A stretch of DNA of 8,812 bases, from contig JAFGGR010000081.1 of NCBI GenBank assembly GCA_016930475.1, forward strand, positions 1 to 8,812, in the 5' to 3' direction. Of this stretch, positions 1 through 6,129 are shown piece after piece. The first letter of the stretch is position 1; every line of letters starts with the position of its first letter. The notes beneath the pieces are model-generated. The model had not been told where the DNA came from and searched no databases. It worked only from the letters and a program-made list of their open reading frames with translations. The DNA is from Clostridiales bacterium. GTDB taxonomy: Bacteria; Bacillota; Clostridia; Saccharofermentanales; Saccharofermentanaceae. The position numbers and the translations under genes were made by a program.

Positions 1-579
1 AATGTCCGGGCGCACAAAATCAGCAACGGAGAAGATGCCCTTTGGATTACCGGCAGCCGTGTATATGCACACCGGTCTTTCCAGGACATGGTACATGCAG
101 ACCGGCTCACCCGGCACAAGGGTCTTAACAAACGGAAGATTGTAAGTATTTGTGTACCGATCCCACAGATGTGCCGATGCAATCTGCACCTCTTCTTTAT
201 AAAGCGCTTGAAGCCCGTCATAGCTTCCGGCATAAGAGCGGAGAAATCGAGTGCCGCCGAGCATCGAGTTGGCAGAAGAGCAAAGCATGTCCAATACAAA
301 ATCCTGTCCGCAGACAATGAAGTTCAACGGCGAAGCGGCAGTCTCCCGCGGGCGTGATGCAGGAACATATAGCGAAGACGTTGACAGCGCGCCTCCGGAG
401 CCCTCACGATCAACGGAAGATCCTGACAGAACTTTCTGCAAATCCCCGTAAGAAATTCGAAACTGCTTGCCCATTTTCACAGCATGAAGACTCCCCTTGC
501 GAATCATTTCGTAAACAGTTGTCTTCTTCACTTTGAGAATGTCTGCCACTTCTTGGGGCGTATAAATCTGCTCGTCCAT
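1..579 (-). CDS. HTH regulator with PBP-like sensor domain, likely molybdate-responsive (3' end off window)
   Basis: The minus-strand frame is open for 193 codons from ATG at 579 to the left edge, so the C-terminus is missing. Residues 1-52 form an excisionase/MerR-type helix-turn-helix (YTPQEVADILKVKKTTVYEM, then GKQFRI). A low-complexity Ser/Gly linker runs to about residue 83. From residue 84 a domain begins that resembles ModA-like periplasmic binding proteins (FIVCGQDFVLDML, LWDRYTN, NPKGI). The start is set by GGAGG at 586-590, seven bases from the ATG, and by the domain beginning immediately. Clostridial proteins of this architecture are commonly found beside modABC genes. The divergent position here suggests it senses molybdate or tungstate in the cytoplasm and controls modABC and itself; that role is inferred. 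The domain call is firm, the ligand is not. Confidence 0.85.
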   Translation of the reverse strand, partial: MDEQIYTPQEVADILKVKKTTVYEMIRKGSLHAVKMGKQFRISYGDLQKVLSGSSVDREGSGGALSTSSLYVPASRPRETAASPLNFIVCGQDFVLDMLCSSANSMLGGTRFLRSYAGSYDGLQALYKEEVQIASAHLWDRYTNTYNLPFVKTLVPGEPVCMYHVLERPVCIYTAAGNPKGIFSVADFVRPDI

Positions 580-615
580 GAGTTTCCTCCGGTAATCGCA
601 ATAGTATATAGATTT

Positions 616-644
616 GTAATACCATAACCCTCTTCCGCTGTCCA
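616..644 (-). promoter_or_regulatory. Probable promoter of the HTH-PBP regulator
   Basis: On the minus strand a TGGACA -35 element (639-644) is followed by a 17-base spacer and TATTAC (616-621), which is preceded by TGG as an extended -10. It ends 36 bases upstream of the regulator's ATG. A second possible -10, TATACT, lies closer to the start. The call is by pattern only. Confidence 0.5.
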
Positions 645-782
645 GTAATTATTAATAATACTAATAAAAACAGCACAATAATCATCGATTCCGAATTGCA
701 CAAAAGACGCCAAACGATCCGGCTCATATTCCGTCATATTATCGAAACGCTCGAAAATCGCCATAATACGGCACCAATCTCG

Positions 783-811
783 TTGACTTCCGAAAAACAC
801 GGTTCTATAAT
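783..811 (+). promoter_or_regulatory. SigA-type promoter of the modABC operon
   Basis: TTGACT at 783-788 and a perfect TATAAT at 806-811 are separated by 17 bases, the optimal spacing. Transcription would begin near 818, giving a leader of about 65 bases that includes a tandem repeat (835-854). It also includes the modA ribosome binding site AGGAGG at 871-876, six bases before the ATG. Confidence 0.8.
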
Positions 812-834
812 GACGCCATAAACAAAACAGCACT

Positions 835-854
835 ATACCAAACAATACCAAACA
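835..854 (+). repeat. Tandem 10-bp repeat in the modA leader, possible operator
   Basis: ATACCAAACA occurs twice head to tail with no gap, so the copies are spaced by about one helical turn. They lie some 17-36 bases downstream of the predicted modA transcription start. The shorter core AATACCA recurs at 618-624 over the regulator's -10 region. Repeats on the same helix face, shared by both divergent promoters, would fit binding sites for the adjacent regulator. This is inference. Confidence 0.4.
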
Positions 855-882
855 AACATGATGTGACAAAAGGAGGATTAAC

Positions 883-1794
883 ATGAAAAACGTACGCATG
901 ATCCGTCTGATTGCGACCCTTTTATTGGTGATTACACTGGTACTCCCTGGATGCTCGAGCAGCACTTCAAGCAAAAGTACCGGGGCGACCGACTCGCAGT
1001 CCCAAGTCGCGGTATCCGATTCATCTACCACTACGCTTCCCGAAACTTCGGCATCTACCGAAGATGTCGCTCCGGGAATCACAGATTTTTTGGACATCAA
1101 TACCGACTTGGTAACCCTCATTGCGCTCGGTAACAGCGATGTGCCCGTCGGTCAGTATTCACAGGAAATACTCACAACCCTTGAAATCTGGGATGCCATT
1201 CAGTCCAAAATATCCTTCTGCGGAAACGTAAAGGAAGTCCTGTCGCAGGTCGCAAACGGCTCCGTGGATTGCGGCATTGTATATGCCACCGACGCAGCCA
1301 CCGAACCGGCTGTAACTGTCGTATCCGTAGCTCCGTCCGACTTGCTGACGACTCCGGTTGTCTACCCCTCCGCCATACTCACTTTTGCGGCAAATCCGAA
1401 TGCAGCCGAGGCCTTCCTGAATTTTCTCCTGACCGATGCTGCAAAAGCAGCATTTGAAGAAGTCGGATTCACAACCATCGCAGATAGCGAAGCACACGCA
1501 ATTACATTCGCACCGGAGGGTATCCTGACCATTTTTGCCGCCGCAAGTATGACAGAATCACTGACGGCGATTTCCGATCTGTTTATGACGGAATACCCGG
1601 ACGTTGAAGTGATCATAAATTTTGATTCCAGCGGTACCCTCCGGACTCAGATCGAATCCGGTGCTGAAGTCGACATCTTCATTTCTGCCGCACAGTCGCC
1701 GATGACCGCCCTGATCGACGGCGGATACATCGACATAACCACAAAAATCAATCTCCTGCAAAACGAAGTCGTACTGATTATTCCGGGCGCATAG
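883..1794 (+). CDS. modA: Molybdate ABC transporter substrate-binding lipoprotein, circularly permuted ModA
   Basis: 303 residues. Residues 1-24 are a lipoprotein signal (MKNVRMIR, hydrophobic core, lipobox LPGC with Cys24), then a Ser/Thr-rich linker to about residue 62. Normal ModA runs from FAAAS through DSSGT and ISAAQ to the ALGNSDVPVG and VVYPSA segments. Here the order is reversed. Residues 64-199 are the usual C-terminal half (ALGNSDVPVG 81-90, NVKEV, DCGIVYATDA 129-138, VVYPSA 159-164). Residues 214-303 are the usual N-terminal half (FAAASMTESL 218-227, FDSSGTL 247-253, DIFISAAQ 264-271, VVLIIPGA 296-303), ending at the native mid-protein breakpoint. Each half occurs once and looks complete. 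The candidate oxyanion ligands are kept: Ser222, Ser249/250, the VPVG loop and Tyr161, mapped from the E. coli ModA pattern. It binds molybdate or tungstate outside the membrane and delivers it to ModBC. It is first in the operon, with AGGAGG six bases before the ATG. Confidence 0.88.
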   Translation: MKNVRMIRLIATLLLVITLVLPGCSSSTSSKSTGATDSQSQVAVSDSSTTTLPETSASTEDVAPGITDFLDINTDLVTLIALGNSDVPVGQYSQEILTTLEIWDAIQSKISFCGNVKEVLSQVANGSVDCGIVYATDAATEPAVTVVSVAPSDLLTTPVVYPSAILTFAANPNAAEAFLNFLLTDAAKAAFEEVGFTTIADSEAHAITFAPEGILTIFAAASMTESLTAISDLFMTEYPDVEVIINFDSSGTLRTQIESGAEVDIFISAAQSPMTALIDGGYIDITTKINLLQNEVVLIIPGA

Positions 1795-1823
1795 AGTAAG
1801 TCATAACAATTCCAGGGGCTAAA

Positions 1824-1872
1824 GGAAGCCTCTCGAAGTCGCACCTGTCAGGTTGCGCTTCGGGAGGCTTTC
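1824..1872 (+). promoter_or_regulatory. Long stem-loop between modA and modB
   Basis: Arms 1824-1838 and 1858-1872 pair over 15 positions with two G-U pairs (GCCTCTCGAAG with CTTCGGGAGGC at the core). An inner stem (1840-1846 with 1850-1857, one bulge) extends it nearly to a 3-base loop. No T-run follows, so a classic terminator is unlikely. A position between the binding-protein gene and the permease gene suits an mRNA-stabilising or partial-termination element that keeps ModA in excess over ModBC. The structure is clear; the role is inferred. Confidence 0.7.
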
Positions 1873-1910
1873 GGTCATCAGACACAAAGACACAAGGAAA
1901 GGTGGACGTC

Positions 1911-2603
1911 ATGGATCTCTTCCCGCTATGTAATTCCATACGAATATCCCTGATCGCCACCGCGATCACCCTCGCGCTCGGAATTCTCTGCGCCTATCAT
2001 ATTGCGCGCCTTCCCGGATGGATTAAAGGAATCATGGACACCTTTCTCACCATCCCGATGGTTCTGCCGCCGACTGTAGTCGGTTACCTGATCCTTGTCA
2101 CTACATCTCCCAAAAGCGCCCTCGGCTCTTTCCTTAAGACGACCCTCAGCACCACCATCACCATGAAGTGGTATGCCGCAGTCATCGCCGTCGTCATCGT
2201 AACGTTCCCGCTCATGTACCGCACAGTCCGAAGCGCTTTTGAATCCTTCGATGAAAATCTCCTCCATGCAGGACGGACACTCGGACTATCCAATTCACTT
2301 ATTTTCCGGCGCATCCTACTTCCCAATTGCCGCTCCGGGATCCTTGCGGGCATCGTCTTATCCTTTGCACGGGGCATCGGTGAATATGGTGCAACCAGCA
2401 TGGTCGCCGGCTATATTGCCGGAAAAACCGCCACCGTCTCAACCACCGTCGCCTACTACTGGCAAACCAATCAAGACGATCTGGCGATGCGCTGGGTCCT
2501 TATAAACCTCTCCATTTCCTTTGCGGTCATGCTCACCGTCAACTATTTTGACAAGAAAAACACTTCGAGCAAAAGGAGGCAGTCCGATGTCACTCTATTG
2601 TAA
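1911..2603 (+). CDS. modB: Molybdate ABC transporter permease ModB
   Basis: 230 residues, normal for ModB, forming the membrane channel of the ABC importer. About five hydrophobic segments are visible near residues 12-32, 45-65, 87-105, 143-170 and 195-213. The cytoplasmic EAA loop that contacts the ATPase is at 115-140 (ENLLHAGRTLGLSNSL onward), followed by the conserved ModB stretch FARGIGEYGATSMVAG at 152-167. A GTG at 1902 in the same frame is possible. ATG at 1911 is preferred because AAGGAAAGG (1894-1902) then lies eight bases upstream. The 3' end overlaps modC by 17 bases, which implies translational coupling. The gene is intact, unlike its permuted partner modA. Confidence 0.93.
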   Translation: MDLFPLCNSIRISLIATAITLALGILCAYHIARLPGWIKGIMDTFLTIPMVLPPTVVGYLILVTTSPKSALGSFLKTTLSTTITMKWYAAVIAVVIVTFPLMYRTVRSAFESFDENLLHAGRTLGLSNSLIFRRILLPNCRSGILAGIVLSFARGIGEYGATSMVAGYIAGKTATVSTTVAYYWQTNQDDLAMRWVLINLSISFAVMLTVNYFDKKNTSSKRRQSDVTLL

Positions 2604-3633
2604 AATCCAAAAACGCCTCGGCCGGTTTCTTCTGGATGTAGAGCTGGATGTCGGCGACGAAGTACTCGCCCTCCTCGGCGCATCCGGTTGCGGCAAAAGC
2701 ATGACCCTTCGATGCATCGCGGGTATTGAAAAACCGGACCACGGCATAATCGTCCTCGACGACAAGACCCTTTTCGACTCCAAAAAACGAATCAATCTCC
2801 CGCCGAAACAGCGCAAAACCGGCATGCTGTTTCAGGACTATGCGCTTTTCCCGAATATGAGTGTTCTCGAAAACATCAGCATCTCCGCATCTCGCGCAAG
2901 CCGCAGTGACGTCGATGCCCTCATTACAACGTTCCGGCTCGAAGGACTCGAAAATCACCACCCGTATCAGCTGTCCGGCGGACAGCGCCAACGATGTGCC
3001 TTGGCCAGAATGCTCGCCTCCGGACCCGATCTTATAATGCTCGACGAACCTTTCTCGGCACTTGATACCTTCCTGCGCTGGCAGATGGAACAAGAGGTCG
3101 CAGCAACAATCAAACGCTTCGGCAAAACAGTCCTCCTCGTCTCCCACAACCGGGACGAAGTCTATCGTCTATGCAGCCGCGCCTCCGTCATCTGCTCCGG
3201 AAAAAACGAGCCGATTCGCACGAAGCACGACCTGTTTTTCCATCCGCACACCTATGCCGACGCACTCCTAACCGGCTGCAAAAACATCTTCGAAGCAACT
3301 GCCTCCGGTCGCCAAATCTCTATTCCCGCACTCTGCGCAACATTTACTACGGGCACAACCGTAAGCGATATCGAATACATCGGAATCCGGGCGAAAAAAA
3401 TCCTGCCCTTCTTCATGAAAAGCCTTGATGCCAGGACCATCGACCTTCACTATGAAATTCTAAGCGTTACCGAAAGTATGTTCAGCTACATCCTTCTCGT
3501 TCAGCCAATCGGCGGATCGCAGCCTCTCTACTGGGAAATCGAAAAAGAAAAATATCCGGAAATCCGGCAACACAAAAGCATCTTATCCATACCCGTGAAA
3601 GAGATTATGCTTCTTAGGGAGGCGCGAGAGTAA
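2587..3633 (+). CDS. modC: Molybdate ABC transporter ATP-binding protein ModC
   Basis: 348 residues. All ABC ATPase motifs are present and intact: Walker A GASGCGKS 31-38, Q-loop FQDYALFPN 82-90, signature LSGGQ 129-133, Walker B LIMLDEP 149-155, D-loop SALD 157-160 and switch histidine VSH 185-187. The roughly 120-residue tail after residue 230 matches the position of the molybdate-responsive MOP/TOBE domain of ModC but is divergent, so its sensing role is uncertain. The frame is open further upstream. ATG at 2587 is chosen because AGGAGG (2574-2579) sits seven bases before it and the protein then begins like other ModCs. It is the last gene of the operon; no obvious terminator follows it. 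Confidence 0.93.
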   Translation: MSLYCKIQKRLGRFLLDVELDVGDEVLALLGASGCGKSMTLRCIAGIEKPDHGIIVLDDKTLFDSKKRINLPPKQRKTGMLFQDYALFPNMSVLENISISASRASRSDVDALITTFRLEGLENHHPYQLSGGQRQRCALARMLASGPDLIMLDEPFSALDTFLRWQMEQEVAATIKRFGKTVLLVSHNRDEVYRLCSRASVICSGKNEPIRTKHDLFFHPHTYADALLTGCKNIFEATASGRQISIPALCATFTTGTTVSDIEYIGIRAKKILPFFMKSLDARTIDLHYEILSVTESMFSYILLVQPIGGSQPLYWEIEKEKYPEIRQHKSILSIPVKEIMLLREARE

Positions 3634-3760
3634 ATGCAGGTAAATGGGTCCAATTTCTCTTCAAAACCTTCTCGATGTGTCTCTTTCTGTACATCCTAAC
3701 TTTGATCGGATACTGCAATTATTCGCATCTGCGAAATAAAAAAAGATATAATTGGAATAA

Positions 3761-3787
3761 TGTAACGAATGTCTTCCGAAACGGATA
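3761..3787 (+). promoter_or_regulatory. Possible ECF-type promoter of the sigma/anti-sigma operon
   Basis: TGTAAC (3761-3766), a 15-base spacer and CGGATA (3782-3787) resemble the AAC and CG cores of ECF sigma promoters and lie just upstream of an ECF-like sigma gene. This would fit autoregulation. A TATAAT at 3747-3752 lacks a good -35 but could serve as a housekeeping promoter. The rest of the gap 3634-3821 holds nothing else recognisable except a weak TTCGC/GCGAA inverted repeat near 3723-3737. Confidence 0.4.
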
Positions 3788-3821
3788 TACATAGCAGAGG
3801 GTGAAAAGAGGTGAGCGTCTC

Positions 3822-4312
3822 GTGAGGGATATGGATGAGATCTACAGAGAATATGCGAAACCGGTATACAGGTTCTGCTGCGCATGTCTCATGACGATGA
3901 TCTCTCCGAGGAACTTACTGCCGAAACCTTCTATCAGGCACTCAAGTCGATCAACCGGTATAACGGAGAATGCAAAATGGACGTCTGGCTCTGTCAGATC
4001 GCAAAGCATCTCTGGTTTCGCGAACTCGAGAAGCGCAAAAAGCACCGGACGGTTGATCTTGAGGAAATTGAAAATGAGCCGGACGACGGTCCTTCCCCGG
4101 AAACAGTCCTGACCGGATCGGAAGCGACCATGGAACTCTACCGGCATATGCAGCGCCTGGATCCCGTTTCCCGTGAAGTGATGTACCTTCGCTTGATCGG
4201 CGACCTGGGATATCGTGAAATCGGCGAAATTCTCGGAAAGACCGAGACATGGGCGCGCGTCACCTATTATCGAGGCAAAGAAAAGATGAAGAAAGGTCGT
4301 GAGTCAATATGA
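3822..4312 (+). pseudogene. ECF-like RNA polymerase sigma factor with a one-base frameshift
   Basis: A GTG start at 3822 with GAGGTG eight bases upstream (ATG at 3831 also possible) gives MDEIYREYAKPVYRF, the beginning of sigma region 2.1. The frame then breaks. From about 3877 the next frame continues with SHDDDLSEELTAETFYQAL (region 2), DVWLCQIAKHLW, and region 4 (LDPVSREVMYLRLIGDLGYR, then EIGEILGKTETWARVTYY). Adding one T in TTCTGCTGC (3873-3881) restores a continuous 163-residue protein, a normal size for the family. No slippery heptamer is visible at the break, so programmed frameshifting is unlikely. As written, only a 142-residue product from ATG 3884 could be made; it would lack region 2.1 and has a poor ribosome site. 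It is coupled to the anti-sigma gene by ATGA. It is either a recent mutation or a sequencing error. Confidence 0.8.
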
Positions 4313-5586
4313 GAGCAGAGCAAACCTGTGAGATTGTGCGGGATCTTATGCCATTACTGGCAGATGGACTGGTTGCACCTAAAACCGAGGCTTGGATGAA
4401 GGAACATCTGGAGGAGTGTCCGGAATGCAAAGAAATATGGGATGCACTAATGGCCCCGGAAGCTATCACCCCCAATGCACCGACTGAAAAACAGCTGAAC
4501 AGAAAAGTGAATTTCATGAAAAAGATTCACAGGACAACGGTAATAAAAATCATTGTTATTGCCGCAGTCATCTGCGCGGTGTGTATCGGTGGGTTTTACT
4601 TGTTGACTCAGGTAAAGTTCTACGTGCCGACGAAAGATATGACCGTGGCAGCGACTCCTTCATGGAAGGTGGAAGAGTACCAGCCGGTCTTTATTTATTC
4701 TTACGATGTCACAGTGGACAAAAAGTACGGCAGGGCAACACTGGAAGACGTGTCAAAGCAACTTATACCGGATGAAAAATTGGGAAATATTGAGGAGTAT
4801 TCTTTTCGAATTTATTATACACTTTGGGATTATCTTTTCAGAGCCAATCGGGAAACAACGGTATCTATCGATATTAGAGGTAATTATCCGGATCGGGCGA
4901 GTATGGTTCCTGACTCGAAAGACGCAATTATATATGATTTTATTAGAGGGCTTCCTACGCCGACATCCGTATTCATTAAAGGGATAACAGAAAGCGATCG
5001 CTTTGTTCTATGGGAAAATCTCGAGATTCTCGATGCGATGAACAAAATTCTTGAGCGGTCGGCTGATCCGGAGGCTGTAACCGTTGATTCTGATGGAAGA
5101 CAGGTTGTCTTTGAATTGGAAGAGGTCGTGCTGCGAACAGATATTTCGGAGAAAAACGGAGCGATTCTTAAAGGCGCCTTATATCCGACAACACCGGAAG
5201 ACATGAAAGAAAGGTTATACCATTATTTGCTTGTCAATGGATTCTCCAGTGAGGAATTAAAAGTGTTAAGTGAAACGGGTATTTACAGCAATACATTGAT
5301 CGAGATGACGGGAGCAGAGTTTTCCGGTGCAAATTTATATGGCGAAAATGCTTTTGCCTCTGTACCGGAGGATTCAATTATTCAGATTATGAACGCAACA
5401 CTTCATGTATCATCAGAAACACCGATTCCGCCGTGCATCGGCTATCGTGCATTCAGAAAAGATGCCGGAGCCTATTCCTTTGAATTATTATACAATCCGG
5501 AGATAGCAACCGAAGAGGAATATCGCACCCGGCAGAACAGAATCGTTACTTTTGTTAACGGTCATCGGGAAGTAATTCAGTATTGA
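4309..5586 (+). CDS. Membrane anti-sigma factor with zinc-finger (zf-HC2-type) domain
   Basis: 425 residues. The N-terminus has the zinc-binding anti-sigma pattern Cys7, then H33-x3-C37-x2-C40 (HLEECPEC), the usual cytoplasmic sigma-binding module. A single transmembrane segment lies at about residues 78-100, followed by a roughly 320-residue extracytoplasmic domain I do not recognise, presumably the signal sensor. The ATG overlaps the sigma stop codon (ATGA, 4309-4312), so the pair is coupled. The domain likely sequesters the sigma factor until an envelope signal releases it. This is family knowledge, not seen directly. The first 70 codons are richer in G+C than the sensor part, which may mark a domain fusion. 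If the sigma gene is truly broken, this gene has lost its partner. Confidence 0.82.
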   Translation: MRAEQTCEIVRDLMPLLADGLVAPKTEAWMKEHLEECPECKEIWDALMAPEAITPNAPTEKQLNRKVNFMKKIHRTTVIKIIVIAAVICAVCIGGFYLLTQVKFYVPTKDMTVAATPSWKVEEYQPVFIYSYDVTVDKKYGRATLEDVSKQLIPDEKLGNIEEYSFRIYYTLWDYLFRANRETTVSIDIRGNYPDRASMVPDSKDAIIYDFIRGLPTPTSVFIKGITESDRFVLWENLEILDAMNKILERSADPEAVTVDSDGRQVVFELEEVVLRTDISEKNGAILKGALYPTTPEDMKERLYHYLLVNGFSSEELKVLSETGIYSNTLIEMTGAEFSGANLYGENAFASVPEDSIIQIMNATLHVSSETPIPPCIGYRAFRKDAGAYSFELLYNPEIATEEEYRTRQNRIVTFVNGHREVIQY

Positions 5587-5694
5587 CAGTATGGAACTGA
5601 TGATTACTCAATAGCAAATATGATAAAAAAACAATTTGAGCCATATGATATAAAAGACGGAAGCGGACCGCTGATTGAAATTCCGTTGTCTTGA
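5587..5694 (+). other. In-frame coding-like extension after the anti-sigma stop codon
   Basis: Immediately after the TGA at 5584-5586 the same frame runs for 35 sense codons (QYGTDDYSIANMIKKQFEPY, then DIKDGSGPLIEIPLS) to a second TGA at 5692-5694. The terminator at 5720 comes only after this second stop. The composition looks protein-like. This may be the original C-terminus cut off by a nonsense change, or the tail of a lost downstream gene. Confidence 0.45.
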
Positions 5695-5719
5695 ATCAAG
5701 AAGCATCGCTACTTTGGCT

Positions 5720-5753
5720 ATCCGGTCGGGTGAAAACCCGGCCGGATTTTTTT
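5720..5753 (+). terminator. Rho-independent terminator of the sigma/anti-sigma operon
   Basis: A 12-base stem (5720-5731 with 5736-5747, one G-U pair; ATCCGGTCGGGT against ACCCGGCCGGAT) closes a GAAA loop and runs into seven Ts at 5747-5753. Confidence 0.92.
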
Positions 5754-5767
5754 GCTGACTTTTATCG

Positions 5768-5824
5768 CTACAAGGATTGACTCGTCCGCCCCGCAGCTCT
5801 CCGATCGAGCCCCTCGAAAAACGT
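5768..5824 (-). pseudogene. Fragment of the repeated gene family, early segment
   Basis: Read on the minus strand this gives TFFEGLDRRAAGRTSQSL and a stop. It matches the AAFFEGLNRRDAAGY segment of the copy at 8099-8654, including a 16-base identity AGCCCCTCGAAAAACG (5808-5823 and 8332-8347). In that copy this segment comes before the MDSWF segment. Here it follows the later FENKFG segment, so it must come from a further partial copy joined in the wrong order. Confidence 0.6.
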
Positions 5825-5825
5825 C

Positions 5826-5951
5826 GCCCCCGAACTTGTTCTCGAAAACAACCAGCCGCCACCCGTCATCCGCATTAGGGTGACAGGCAAACCAACTGTC
5901 CATCACACCCAGAATGGCCGGGAAGGCCTCGACAAAGTCGGCAGCATCCCT
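5826..5951 (-). pseudogene. Decayed, internally deleted copy of the repeated gene family
   Basis: The minus-strand translation reads RDAADFVEAFPAILGV, MDSWFACHPN, then directly ADDGWRLVVFENKFGG. The first two parts match RDAAGYCEAFP and MDSWFARHPKAER of the copy at 8099-8654. The last part begins with the ADDGW that ends that copy. About 45 residues between HPK and ADDGW are missing. In the fuller copy both ends of this interval contain AAGGCGGA, so slippage between these short direct repeats could explain the loss. The FENK motif together with the Asp in the RLDMPG segment of the other copy loosely recalls the D...ExK core of PD-(D/E)XK nucleases. That is only a suggestion. The N-terminus is missing. 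Confidence 0.65.
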
Positions 5952-6038
5952 CCCTGAACAACTTGCCTCCGCGTGAATACGCCCTTAAGATTGCATCAGA
6001 ATACTAGCATTGCTCGTTGGACGAATTTGCGGGACAGG

Positions 6039-6071
6039 TCAAGGGAATTTCCGCAATTCTTTATATTTCAT
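6039..6071 (-). pseudogene. Possible truncated gene start (MKYKELRKFP)
   Basis: ATG at 6071 has an AGAGG-like ribosome site about seven bases upstream but runs only ten codons. It follows the 184-residue gene on the same strand after a 58-base gap and lies close to the rearranged fragments. It may be the beginning of a lost operon gene. Apart from this, 5952-6129 shows only a pyrimidine-rich plus strand (6050-6125) and nothing else I can support. Confidence 0.25.
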
Positions 6072-6129
6072 TTTATTTGCCTCTGATTTCTGAGTGTTTC
6101 CCGCTCTTTTCCCTCTTAGTAATTGTCTG

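Noticed and set aside
528..764. Minus-strand open frame of 79 codons across the mod intergenic region, with coding-like codons (MAIFERFDN and onward).
   Set aside because: No ribosome site, it overlaps the regulator's start in another frame, and both regulator promoter elements lie inside it. A decayed gene cannot be excluded.
3723..3744. Hairpin TTCGC/GCGAA followed by an A-run as a terminator after modC.
   Set aside because: The stem is only five pairs and the plus strand has an A-run, not a T-run.
3873..3881. Programmed frameshift in the sigma gene.
   Set aside because: No X-XXY-YYZ slippery heptamer, no stimulatory structure, and restoring one T gives a normal protein, so mutation or error is simpler.
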